NCBI GenBank assembly: GCA_963989385.1
Contig: OZ022508.1
Coordinates: forward strand, 51,127,087-51,191,086
Direction of reading: 5' to 3'
From: Ctena decussata
Lineage: Eukaryota > Mollusca > Bivalvia > Lucinida > Lucinidae
Length of the DNA: 64,000 bases
Within the stretch, counting starts at the first letter, position 1, and every line of letters starts with the position of its first letter. This document shows positions 34,480 to 46,447 of the stretch, piece after piece. Made by a program: the position numbers and the translations under genes. The notes beneath the pieces are model-generated. The model ran no database searches. It worked only from the letters and a program-made list of their open reading frames with translations, and was not told the origin of the DNA.

Positions 34480-35340
34480 CCCTCGTCCTTGGTTATGTTT
34501 TGGTTCATCAGACACTTAATTGTTCAGTTTGCGTGGAAGCCTAAAACCTCTATTGCCGAGGCAAACGTGGCTGCTGTGTAGGCTGTGGTAGGACAAGATG
34601 CCTGAATGTCGGTAGGACTGGTTTATCGGAACACAGCGTGCGAACAATGCTAAAGCAACATTTACATGGGAGAAAGATTTGTGCCTCATTTGCTCCCTGA
34701 CTAGACGGAGAAAAAGAATAAAATGTGCCGGAAAACTTCTAAAACATGGGAATATTGTAATAGCCTAATCATTTCTAACTTGCTAAGAGGGATTTATGTG
34801 GGTACACGTTTAAGCCAGGCAGAAGAGCTGACAACAAGCAATGTAAACGACTAGATGTGTTGCCAAAAGAACAATCAGAACACAGAAGAATTTGTACGCC
34901 ATTTTCTTTAATTCCAGGGTCTATTCGTTCAAGTTCCATATCCACCTGGTCACTCAGACACTCGACGTTCCTCTAAGAACTCTGTATTGACTAAAGTGAA
35001 AGGTTTCTATTGCCAGAAGTATGTTCAGGAGTTCATCTGATTCATGACAACGTCTGCTCCCACAGGTGGGAGGATGTTAGGGGGCTTTTTTCATCTGATA
35101 ACGTTCATGTAGTAAACCGTTTATCTTACTCATTAGATATGAGTCCATGTGAATTTTTATTTCCAAGCCTTAAGAAAATAAATTGTGGAAAGAAATACGA
35201 TTCCGAAAGTTCTCTTGCCAACGCTATATTCCAGTGTCTCCAATAGATAGAAAAAGACTAGCTAAATGCGTTCCACGAATGGATAAAATAGGGTTACAAA
35301 TATGTGTTTCGGTAAAGGGGGAATACTTTGAAGGTTTGTG
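34480..35340 (+). pseudogene. Broken mariner-like transposase
   Basis: Several frames together give the mariner order of motifs. The N-terminal helix-turn-helix appears as GLSEHSVRTMLKQHL (34620-34665), a central block as AIFFNSRVYSFKF (near 34895-34935), and the C-terminal catalytic part is open at 35010-35246: HLIHDN, then YSLDMSPCEF, then FPSLKK. Spacing from the second catalytic Asp (HDN) to the third acidic residue is 34, as in mariner, but that residue is Glu (PCEF) where mariners have Asp. Stops and frameshifts upstream make it inactive. Terminal inverted repeats were not found. It lies in the intron of the Ly6-like gene, on the opposite strand. Confidence 0.85.
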
Positions 35341-36022
35341 ATACAATCATTTTATGAAACGCTTTAGTTAAGAAATCTACCCCTTATGACAGAATTTTAT
35401 GCAGGACCCTCGTCTTTCAGTCCGCATTTATTGTTCGGAATCACGATCAGATAGACATATGAAAATGTACTGGGTAACCAGATAGACATATGAAAATGTA
35501 TTAGCAAACATTTTTTGAAAACTGTGTCAGTGATCAAAGCAATGGCATTATTAAATTACAGATGGCCCTAGTTATCTCAAACACTGATATATCAAAATAC
35601 GCTTTAATATCAAAGAATATACTTTGAACACATTTCTCTGTTTTCTTTATATCTCAACCCCTGGAAACTAAAATTATAGGTTTTTCAAAGTACTTTTCTA
35701 GGACCAGAAAATTACTTTGAGATGTCCGTAGTTTGAGATAAACTTCGACTTTGAGATATCATGATTTGACTACTTCAAAGACCTGATATCATTATGAACT
35801 TCTCTTGATTAATCGCGGTAATCGGAACTCTAGAAAGGGATCCGTCGCTGAACAAGACAACTCACAAATTAGATTTTGAAAGTCTTATAAATGTGTAAAA
35901 ATTGTAAACATGGAGTGATGCATGTTACTCTTCATATACGTATTTTGTACGAAAAAGGCTACAAAATTTTGCATTATTAGTGTGAAATACTACTATTACG
36001 AAAATAGAGAAAGTAGAAATAC
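35341..36022. other. Intronic DNA with short duplication and 'tttgagatatc' repeats
   Basis: AGATAGACATATGAAAATGT is duplicated at 35450 and 35482. Between 35560 and 35770 the word TTTGAGATA (or its complement TATCTCAAA) occurs repeatedly in both orientations, suggesting a small dispersed element. Confidence 0.5.
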
Positions 36023-36166
36023 CTTGTTCCTTCAAAGGCTGTTGCCTCTGTAGGCCACACTTGACAAATCCAGTACAGTCTGTGGGATTGAACTGATACG
36101 ATTTAAAGAACACTCCACATGCAGGGTTACCTGTATTGTCACACTCAAAACATTTTAGCTCCATAC
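36023..36166 (-). CDS. Ly6/uPAR-type (quiver/sleepless-like) protein, upstream exon
   Basis: A 144-bp exon with acceptor TTATCGTTCCAG above 36166 and donor CAAG/GTATTT below 36023. It is in phase 1 at both ends. It encodes the N-terminal half of a three-finger domain starting MELKCFEC, with cysteines at residues 5, 8, 16, 30 and 36. Together with the last exon this gives ten cysteines, the full five-disulphide LU pattern. A signal-peptide exon should precede it: one base from that exon completes the first codon. I could not recognise that exon within the window. The open frame continues to 36278, but that stretch does not look like a signal peptide. The intron to the next exon is 4129 bp and contains a MITE and a mariner remnant. 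Confidence 0.82.
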
Positions 36167-37390
36167 CTGGAACGATAAGAAATGTTCTCAGAATAACATA
36201 AGTTTGGGGAGCTCTGTCACCCAAATAGTACGGCAGATAGCCAACCTGTGAGAAGGTGCTGCTGGTAAGATTCTGCAAACGTCTTAAGTCATATGTCGGA
36301 TTAATATTTACAATATTTAGTTTACGAAACCGGCTGATGACGTCTCTGGTTCTGAGTACTAAGAAAGTTATCTCAACTTAATTTACACCACCTGTAAATG
36401 ATAATCAAATGGAAAGGAGTGCAAAATAAGTTATGGAATGTTACTTTGTGCGATTTTTTTACTTGGATTCAATTTGTAGACTGTTTACCGTATATGGGGT
36501 GCTAATTGTTAATATTTTCATTCTACGGTGTAGTGGTATCACGTTTACGTTGAAATTTGTCTGGAAAATAACTTTTTTTTTAAATTTAAGGTGGACACTT
36601 TTAAATGTTGACTCCATCAAACAAGATATGTGGAACGATACTTGCAACAGAATAGCAAAATACTGATTCTCTGTTTTATGAACAGATTATCAGAACTCAA
36701 AAATTTATACAGGTAAAAGTAACTCTGGAACATAAAAAATACCCCACCCACTAAATATGCATTGCAAAGTTTGGACTAATATTGCCGTTCAAGAAACAAG
36801 GTATGGTTCACATTGTGACGCAATAAACGGAACTAACGGGCGGCACATCTATGCTAGTGCAAAATAAAATTACTTTTAGCAACATGTATCCTTCACGCTT
36901 TAGTGAGCAACCATTAACACACTTGAAATACAATATACAGGCATTACTTCTATAAATCTGCCTACACACAGAGCATGCTAATATTTTAGCACATACTATT
37001 ATTTGCAATACTTCAAGTTTGTATAATAGTAATGGAAACGCAAAATATATCTGCAGCTTCCATCTGCAGCGGAAGCTGAAGTGAAGTGAAGTGATCGTTT
37101 AGCTTATATATGTATCATTAACGTTTTAAGTGACAATACTGTATGCAACACTTTGTTATTCTTGCTTTTCAAGCTCTTACATATTTGATGTTGTTTTAAT
37201 GACCTACGGGGATATTTTGACAGCCTTAAAGATTCGAGTCATTGAAAGCAAAAGTAAAGTTTGTCTGCAAAAAAAAATACACGCTCACAAAAAAATGCAG
37301 TACCTTATATCTTAGTCGCTTTAATTAAATTTTGACCGGACAAATACCAGCGGGTGTTGTCCTTGCATCAGGTGAAATTGTGTTGACCTC
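36167..37390. other. Unassigned; should lie in the 5' intron of the Ly6-like gene
   Basis: No repeat or exon recognised. A short tandem GAAGTGAAGTGAAGTGA lies at 37078-37094. The hydrophobic minus reading near 36860 was considered as a signal peptide but lacks a good donor. Confidence 0.45.
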
Positions 37391-37391
37391 A

Positions 37392-40300
37392 TTTTAGCTC
37401 ACCTGTCAAGGTGATCTTCCAGAACAGCCTTGGTCCGCTGTCCGTCGTCAGTCGTCATCCATAATTTTAAACAAGAATATCATATCAGTCGTCATCCATA
37501 ATTTTAAACAAGAATATCATATCAGTCGTCATCCATAATTTTAAACAAGAATATAAACCATGTGGCCATCTTGATCAAATTTTATGTGTAGCATTATTGG
37601 GGTAGAGGATTGACTGCATAAGGTTTTAGGGCAGAAATCAAATCGGAACTCTGGTTGTCATGGCAACATATATCTCTCATAGACTTATAATGGGAAAAAC
37701 TTAAAAAAAAATCTTCTCTGAAACCGGGGGGCCCGGATGCCGAGATCTTATATATTTAGTATGTAGCAATGTTAAGTGGTCCTTTACATGAACAATTCCA
37801 ATCATGCCTATGGGGTCCAAACTGGCCACACCCCTGGGGTCATTTGTTTGTATAGCGCTAAATAACCGAAGAACCTTAAGATCTTCTTCTCCTAAGCCAT
37901 GACGCCGAGAGCTTATATATTTAGTTTGTAGCAATGTTAAGTGGTCCTGTACATGAATCCTGCCAATCAAGCCCCTGGGATCCAAACTGGCCACAACCCT
38001 GGGGCGTCATTTGTTTTTATAGAGCTATATAGCTAAGGAACATTCAAAAATCTTCTTCTCTGAAAGCATGAGGCCCAGAGCTTATATATTTTGTATGTAG
38101 CAATGTTTAGTGGTCCTCTACATAAATTCTGCCAGTTATACCCATGGGACTCAAATAGGTTGTGTATAGAGCTATATAGCTAAAGAACCTTCACAAATCT
38201 TAATCATTGAATCCATGAGGCCGAGGGCTAATATATTTAATTTGCATATATTGTTTAGTGGTCACCTACATAAATCCTGCCAATCAGGCCCCTGGGGTCC
38301 AAACTAGTCACTCCACAGGGAGTCATTTGTTCATATAGAGCTATGAAGCTACAGCACCTTCAAAATCTACTTCTCTGAAACCATGAGACCGAAAGTTTAT
38401 ATAATTAGTTGGTAGCAATGTATAGACGTGCTCTACATAAATCCTGCCAATCATTCCCCTGGGCACACCAAGGGGGTCATTTGAGAGCTATATGGCTGAT
38501 GAACCTTAAAAATCTTCTTCTCTGAAACCATGAGGTCCAGAACTTATACATTTAGTATCTAGCAATGTTCAGTGGTCCTCTAAATAAATCCTGCCAATCA
38601 AGCCCCTGGGTCCAAATTGGCACACCCCAAGGGGTCATTTGAGAGCCTTATAGCTATAGAAACATAAAATCGTCTTCTCTGAAACCATTAGGCTCAGAGC
38701 TTATATGTTTAGTATCTAGCAATGTTTAGTGGTCCTCTACAAGAATCCTCCAATCAAGCTCCTGGGGTCCAAACTGACCACACCCTAGGGGGGCAGTTGT
38801 TTATATAGAGCTATATACATGTAGTAAAGAACCATCAATTTTTTCTCTCTGAAACCATGAGGCCCAGAGCTTATATAATTAGTTTTTAGAAATGTTTAGT
38901 ACATGAATCCTGCCAATCATGTCCATTGGATCGAAACTGGCCACGCCGGTGGTGAGAGTGGTAGGGTCATTTCTTTATATAGAGCTGTAAAGCTAAACAA
39001 AACCGTCAAAAATCTTCGTCCCTGAAGCAAGGAGGCGCAGATCTGAATTCAGAGTGTAGCAATGTTATATGGTATCCTACATAAATCCTGCGTTTCATTT
39101 CAATTTGGTCCAAACTGGCCAAGCCGGAGGTGCTGGGTTGTGGGGGGGGGGGGGGTCATTTGTTTACATAGAGCTGTATAGCTAAAAAAATATATAATTT
39201 TCTTCTCTGAAACTAGGAGGCACAGAGCTTATATCAATAGTATGAAGCGATGTTTAGTCCTCACCTACATAAATCTTCCAAATCATGCCCCTAGGGTCAA
39301 AACTGGTCTCATTCCATGGGGGTCATTTGTTTATCAAGAGCTTTATAGATAAAACACCTTCAAAAATCTTCTTCTCTGAAACCATGAGATGAAACCGAGA
39401 GCTAAGATATTTGGTATGTAGCATGTTTACCGGTCTCCTTCATTACACCTGCCAACCATGCCCCTGGGGTCCAATCTGGCCACACCCCGGGGGTCATTTG
39501 TAAATACAAAGCTATTTAGCTAAATACGAAAAAATATCTTCTTAAAAATCGTCATTTAGTTTTCATAGAAACTTCATCATACTTGTCAATAACCAGGGCA
39601 GGAATTAAACCTCAGTACTAGTTTGAAATTCGGCTATTATATTGTACAATTTGCCTTAGATTTACTTGCTCTAAAGCACTGAAATAGCCCATATTTGACA
39701 TTGTCTTGGGCGTAATGCATGCTAGAACTCAGGTAAGCCTTCGTTGCCAAATGGGTGACTTGACTTTAGAGCTGTACAGCTAAAGAATATTAAAAAAAAA
39801 TCCTCTCTACAAACATGAGGCCCAGAGCTTATATATTTAGTATGAAGCAATGTTTGGTGGCCCCCTTTATAACTCCTACCATTCATTCCCATCGGGTCAA
39901 AACTGGCCACGCCACGGGCGGCAGGTGGGGGGAGGGGGTCATTTGTTTATATAAAACTGAATAGGTAAACATCTTCTTCTCTGAAACTAGGAGACCCAGA
40001 GCTTATATCAATAGTATTAAGCTATATTTAGTGGTCACCTACATAAATCTTTTTTTTATAATTTATTTCTTTTTGACACAGTAAAAAAAACATTATACAG
40101 AGATAAATACATGTAGAACTATGATAATAACAAGACAATCAGAATCTCACCTACATAAATCTTGCAAATCATGCCCCTAGGGTCAAAACTGGCCTCACCC
40201 TATGGGCGTCATTTGTTTATATAATTAAAACACCTTCAAAAATCTTCTCTGAAGCCATGAGGCCGAGAGCTAAGATATTTGGTATGTAGAAACGTTTACT

Positions 40301-41498
40301 GGTCTCCTGCATAAAACCAGGCAACCATGCCCCTGGGGTCCAATCTGGCCACACCCCGGGGGTCATTTACTAATATAGAGCTAAATATTTCAAAACAAAA
40401 AAAAATCTCCACCAAAAGTTGTCATTTATTTTTCATAGAAACTTCATCATACTTGTCAATAACCAGGACAGGAATTAATCCTCAGACCAGTTTGAAATTC
40501 GGCTATATTGTACAATTTGCTTTAGAGTTACTTGCCATTGAGCACTTAAATAGCCCATATTTGACCTTGTTTTGGGCGATATGCATGCAAGAGTTCAGGT
40601 GAGCCTTCGTTGCCCATTGAGCGACTTGACTATTCAGAGCTATAAAGCTAAAGAAGCTTAAAAATTCCCTCTCTAAAACAATGAGGCCAAAAGCTTATAT
40701 ATTTTGTATATAGCAATGATTAGTGGTCCCCTACATAAATGCTGCCAATAATTTCCATCGGGTCCAAATTGGCCAAGTCGGGGGTGGCAGGTGTGTGTGT
40801 GTGTGTGGGGGGGGGGGGGGTAATTTGTTAATATGGAGCTGTATAGCTAAAAAATAATATTATCTTCTTCTCTGAAACTAGGAAGCCCAGAGCTTATATC
40901 AATAGTGTGAAGCTATGTTAAGTAGTCAGCTACATATATCTTGACAATTATACCCTCAGGGTCAAAACTGGCCTCTACCATGGGGTCGTTTGTTTATAAA
41001 GAGTTATATAGATAAAACACCTTCAAAATGCTTCTTCTCTGAAACCATAAGGGCGAGAGCTAAGATATTTGGTATGTAGCATGTTTACCGGTCTCCTTCA
41101 TTACACCTACCAACTATGCCCCAGGGGTACAATCTGGCCTCACACCGGGGGTCATTTGTTAATACAGAGCTATTTAGCTAAATACGAAAAAAAATCTTCT
41201 TAAAAATCGTCATTTAGTTTTCATAAATATAGAGCTAAATACCTAAAAACAAAAAAATCTCCACCCAAAAACATCATTTATTTTTCATAGAAACTTCATC
41301 ATACTTGTCAATAACCAGGACAGGAATTAAACCTCTGACCAGTTTGAAATTCGACTATTATATTGTACAATTTGTCCTAGAGTTACTTGTTCTAGAGCAC
41401 TTAAATAGCCCATATCTGACCTTGTCTTGGGCATAATGCATGCAAGAACTCAGGTGAGCGGTCGTTGCCCATTAGGCCACTTGTTCTTAGTGCCCTAT
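37392..41498 (+). mobile_element. 4.1-kb hairpin-headed element with tandem core
   Basis: The head is TTTTAGCTCACCTGTCAAGG, with a GTCCGTCGTC run and three 43-bp repeats of GTCGTCATCCATAATTTTAA. The core is some 20 units of 145-170 bp with 'gaaaccatgaggcccagagc', 'gcaatgtttagtggtcc' and 'cctggggtccaaactggcc'. A tail block ('acttcatcatacttgtcaat' to CAGGTGAGC...GCCACTTG) occurs three times, at about 39550, 40430 and 41270, so the element is itself a higher-order repeat. The final CAGGTGAGC is the complement of the head's GCTCACCTG. Non-coding. Confidence 0.85.
40790..40821. repeat. GT/poly-G microsatellite in the tandem core
   Basis: A GT run passes into a run of about 14 G. A poly-G run is also seen at 39140-39155 and a shorter one at 39926, at equivalent positions of other units. 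Confidence 0.9.
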
Positions 41499-43329
41499 TT
41501 ATGTAGAGTATTTCTCATTTTCCTGCTGCCAACTAAGCGTGGGCGACTGTTAAATAGGTTACTTTAGAACATTCTACAAACATAACTGCGTTTTAATCTA
41601 TCCATGAATCAATATAAATTATTTTCATATACATTAAAGGATGTAGAAACATTTTGAATCTTTCAACTTTTATTATATGTTTACTTACTGAACAGTTTAT
41701 AAGGCTATCATATGGTATCTTATGGTATCTATGATAAAATTATACAAAACAAAATTAAATTAAATTTATAAGCATCTTATCATACAGTTCTTAAGATTTA
41801 TGATGAAAACGTTTGTAGTTTGCGATACAGAAACTGTTTCACACATGTTTTAATGTCATATTCGTAAATATTATAATGATTTCAAATGACATTGACATGT
41901 TAATATTCAAAGATTTCAAAGCATGTATCACGTAGAATGCAAATTAATTGGATTGATGAAGTTTACATAGATAGTTACATATTTTATGAAGCTGTATTTA
42001 ATGGTACCATGAAATCAACATTAACAGCATATTTACAATTACAGTAGCTAACAAATTTAGAATCGGTACAGTCCATACCTAAAACCCTGTTACTATACGG
42101 TTTCAGCACATATTTTATAAGAAGGGCGTCAATATCTTGTGTAGTTTACGATACAGAAATTGTTCAGAGTTGTTACATGAATTGTAATACAATTTTGAAG
42201 TCACCCTAATGTGTAAAATGGTATTTAAACATGAACAGAAGAAGATTTTAAAAGAATGAGCCACGAAACATTAAACGGAAGACAGATTACCCAGACTTTT
42301 GTAGTTTGAGTTACTAAAGCTTCATATTAGCCCTGGATTCTTTATTTCATTTACGAAATAAAGTTAACCATACAACCTTAATCTCTAGCCTATTTCAAAA
42401 CGTGGAAAAAATACAGATAAATAGAGAAATGGTGCGATAAATGCCTGTATCTATGGTAACATATTTCTGTGCACATTGCTACATATTTATGAAATTTTGG
42501 AGTTAGTAAGAATCCTTATAACATCATATAAATAAAGTGCTCCATTTTACTCGCGGTTACTTAATAAAATTAGTTTGCAACTAGGACAAGGTCTCAATGA
42601 TAAAAACTGTAACTTAATAGAATACTCTTACTTTTTACTTTCGCGAAGAAAAAAATCAAATACAAATTTTGAAAACAATAAATGACTAAAAAACAATACA
42701 TGATTTATAAATGAATAAATAAAAATAAACAAAAATAATAGCCTTTTGACACGGCGATAGTATGTCTCACGCGCAGTAAGGATAGACCAGGGACATTTTG
42801 ACTAATGTAGTCTACCGTTACATTTATTATTGTGTGAAATTAACTTTCTAGAAAATCATATGAATATTTCTTGGAAAACACTGTTTCCCTGGTGCCATAA
42901 TAAGTTCTTGATAAAAAATCTCTAACATAAAATCTGGAAGAAAAATAATAATGTTATCACGAAATAGATGAACATTTTGCATGAAACGAAGCTTTGTGTT
43001 GCATGTATGAGTGGGTTCAATTATGAAAATTATTTTTTGTGGAAGTTTATCAGCGCAATTATCACGAAACCACATATCTAACAAGGACTTCGAGTCTGGT
43101 ATAGTGTACATATAACATCATATTCAAAATACACTGAAACGTAGAATTCAAAACAATAAGCATTAAAGTCAAAAATCAAATTTTGTAAGCCAGAACACAA
43201 AGCATGAAAATTAAAAATCAAGATGCGGCGGCCGAGACACAAAACATAAAGGTCACAATCAAAATACGCTAGTTAAAACACAAAACATATTTCGGTATGC
43301 AGCTTGTAATATAAGATTTAATTATTTGT
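41499..43329. other. Apparently unique AT-rich DNA
   Basis: No repeat recognised. The minus ORF at 42848-43111 (87 codons) is the most protein-like reading, but I recognise no family and see no convincing splice partners; it may be chance. From 43130, short words such as CACAAAACAT and AAAATCAA recur without clear periodicity. Confidence 0.45.
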
Positions 43330-43334
43330 TGCAT

Positions 43335-43560
43335 CGGACATCTCTTTCCTGCTGCCCTTGTCTGTCGCCTTTCTCGAGACGCAGGGGTTGACGTGGCTCG
43401 ATAAGGGACGCCTGCATAGGCGTCTCTTATCTGATGTCTGCAGCTAATGTGTCCCGCGAAAGGGGACAGTAAGTGTGGCTCGGAGAGGGATGCTCGTTGC
43501 CTGCAGAGACCTTTGGGGTCTAGCGTTACTGAAGAAGTTAAATATAAAAGAAAGCGTCTG
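43335..43560. other. GC-richer island with three consecutive stem-loops
   Basis: Within AT-rich flanks, three hairpins follow one another: GATAAGGGACGCC/GGCGTCTCTTATC (43400-43431), TGTCCC/GGGACA (43450-43468) and AGACC/GGTCT (43507-43521). The phrase GTGGCTCG precedes the first and follows the second. This could be a structured RNA, a repeat fragment or part of an unknown element; no known RNA family is recognised. Confidence 0.4.
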
Positions 43561-43888
43561 TCGCACTAAATTTGATATGAATACGTTTCATATCTGCTTG
43601 TGTTGCTTATGTAAATCTTATCCTTATAATATACGGCATCCTTAAAACACAAATTAAGTTATACTTATACTCACTTTATACTTGACGTTTAAAGTTAGAA
43701 AACGCATTCTAAAAATAGGAAAGTCAGAACACAAAACAAACGTAAAATTTCAGAACACATAAGTCATTACAAACAACATTCAAGCCGAAACTTAAAACAC
43801 ACGAGTGCCTAGTATGGATAAATCAGTTAGGTATATAGGGTGTGGGAGTCTGAGAACAGGGGAACATATGATTTTTATGCTGATATGA
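43561..43888. other. Unassigned AT-rich DNA
   Basis: Nothing recognised. Confidence 0.5.
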
Positions 43889-44439
43889 ACAAGAGGGTCA
43901 TGAGGCCCTGAATCGCTCACCTGAATATTGACCTTGCAGTACAAAATATTAAGGTCAACCTGTGGTCATCATTTGAACAGTCGTGTAGTACTTGAGCACT
44001 TGATAGGTTCTGGAGAAAAGGAGTTTTCAATGTTACACAATATGGGCATGGTGGCCGTGTTGGACATGTGACCTGGCCCAGTTAAACAAATTTTCGTTCC
44101 CTCAGCCCCTGGAGGCACTATATGAAATCTGGCACAGTGGTTTTTGAGGATATATTTGAAATTGTTAAAATATGCGACACGTGGGTCAAAGATCAATGAA
44201 TGACCTTGACCTCTGTTACTCACAAATCTTCATGTACTCATCAAGAAGACTGTATTTACACCAAAGTTTAGGCCAAACCTCCAAAACTTCCCATGAAATC
44301 TAATGTTCTGGCATTTGCCCATATTTGGTCTTGCCATGCAAAAGCTCAAGATCAATCCCAGGTCATCATTTTAACAATCTTGGCCGTACTTGAGTACTCA
44401 ATGCTACATACCATGTTTCAAGGCTGTTGGTCAATTGGT

Positions 44440-46439
44440 GGCATTATCCTGTTATTTGGTCCGCGGACCAGATACTTTTGCTCATTGAAATATAATTAAT
44501 ATTTAGATGTTAAAGATCGAAGACTGCTTTTCTTTCAGGTTTTTCCACTGTTGTGTTCAAAAAAAGTAGTCCCGGTATAAAATAGTTCCTTTGGTTAAAC
44601 CAGCCTATTAACGTACGTTAACATGGTTAAAGCGAATTAGCTACTAAGGTTTGAGGTTATGAGATAGCTATGCTTATGTGACGAAATAAACTAATGGTGA
44701 ACAGCCAATTCTAAAAGTCTAAATTCTAAACATTTCAGGCGTCTCAAAAGCTTCGGTTTATTCCGTATTTAGAATCTTCCTCTAGCAAGCATTGATGAAT
44801 AGAAGTTTCTCTCGCTATATATATACTCCCGTTATTTGGTCCGCGGACCAAATACTTTCTCATATCTACAAAATTCTGAAGTAATGCAGAATGAAAAACT
44901 AATAATATTTGAAATATCTGTTTTTCAGAATGTAGCCCCAAAACTACCAAGCTCCGTTTTTTAAAATAGTATCCCCCAAAGAAACACTTTTCCCGGAGAA
45001 TCTTCCTCTTGCAAGGCATTTGTGAATAATTCTGTGTGTAGACATCTTTCTCTCGCTATATATATACTCCCGTTATTTGGTCCGCGGACCAAATACCGGG
45101 AGTATATATACTAATACGGAATAAAGCGAATCAGCTACATGTACTAAGGTTTTTTCCTGTTATGATATAGGTTTATTTGACGAAATAGACTGATGTTGAA
45201 CAGCTAAATAACAGCTAAAATTCTAAACACTTCAGGCGTCATAAAAGCTTCAGTTTATTCCGTATTTTGAATCTCCATCTTGCAAGCATTGATGAATAGA
45301 AGTTTCTCTCGCTATATATACATACTCCCGTTATTTGGTCCGCGGACCAAATACTTTCTTAGGTCTACAAAATTCTGAAGTAATGCAGAATGAAAAACTA
45401 ATAATATTTGAAATATCTGTTTTTCAGAATGTACCCCCAAAACTACCAAGCCCCGTTTTTTAAAATAGTATCCCCCAAAGAAACCCTTTTCCCGGAGAAT
45501 CTTCCTCTTGCAAGGCATTTGTGAATAATTCTGTGTGTAGACATCTTTCTCTCGCTATATATATACTCCTGGTATTTGGTCCGCGGACCAAATACCGGGA
45601 GTATATATACTAATACGGAATAAAATGAATCAGCTACTAAGGTTCTCTCCCGTTATGATATGAGATTATTTGACGAAATAGACTGATGTTGAACAGCTAA
45701 AATTCTAAACATTTCAGGCGTCTTAAAAGCTTCAGTTTATTCCGTATTAAGAATCTTCCTCTTGCAAGCATTGATGAATAGACTGAAGTTTCTCTCGCTA
45801 TATATATACTCCCGTTATTTGGTCCGCGGACCAAATACTTTCTCAGGTCATCGAAATACTGAAGTAATGCAGAATTGAAAACTAATATTTAAATATATCT
45901 GTTTTTCAGAATGTTCCCTCAAAACTACCAAGCCCCGTTTTTCTAAATAATATCCCCCAAAGAAACCCTCTTCCCGGAGAATCATCCTCTTGCAAGGCAT
46001 TTGTGAACAGTTCTGTGAGAAGACGTGTTTCTCTCGCCATATATATACTCCTGGTATTTGGTCCGCGGACCAAATACCGGGAGTATATATAGAGACAGGC
46101 AAGATGAAACTGCAAAGCGTGACACTGTACATACTTACACAGATATATTTCTATACATAATGAGAGATATTATGTGTGCTTGGAAAAGGGTTTCTTTGAT
46201 GGCTACATGTAATATTTGATAAAAATGGCACGGCCGATTTGTTTGTTTCTATCAATGAGACAGTAAAGCATGAATGGGCGGTTATACTATTACGCCAAGG
46301 CCGTGTGAGTGATTGTATATCTACGCCAATTTGACGGATTACTGCGCTGGCTGCGAATTTGTTTGTGTTTTCTGTTTTCTAGGACCGATTCTGTGTTTCG
46401 AAAGTATTTGGTCCGCGGACCAAATACCGGGATAATGCC
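44440..46439. mobile_element. 2,000-bp TIR element with 8-bp target duplication
   Basis: CAATTGGT occurs at 44432-44439 and 46440-46447. The termini GGCATTATCC and GGATAATGCC are perfect inverted repeats that continue (with mismatches) into the palindrome GGTCCGCGGACC. An 8-bp duplication fits hAT-type elements among others. Inside are two and a half units of about 480 bp and eight copies of the palindrome core, at 44454, 44834, 45075, 45333, 45574, 45817, 46056 and 46406. The three similar minus ORFs (44744-45019, 45312-45518, 45848-46132) are readings of the tandem unit and show no transposase motifs. Confidence 0.9.
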
Positions 46440-46447
46440 CAATTGGT

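Noticed and set aside
36808..37008. Signal-peptide exon for the Ly6-like gene
   Set aside because: A hydrophobic minus reading near 36860 has no good GT donor in the phase required by the exon at 36023-36166.
42848..43111. 87-codon minus ORF as a real exon
   Set aside because: No family is recognised and flanking splice signals are not convincing, so it is only mentioned within the unassigned stretch.
43640..43720. Alternative first exon with a GTGAGT donor near 43677 (minus)
   Set aside because: The short peptide before it is not hydrophobic and ends in the wrong phase.
44744..46132. Three similar minus ORFs that could be a repeated protein
   Set aside because: They follow the 480-bp tandem unit of the 2,000-bp element, differ by frameshift, and show no transposase residues.
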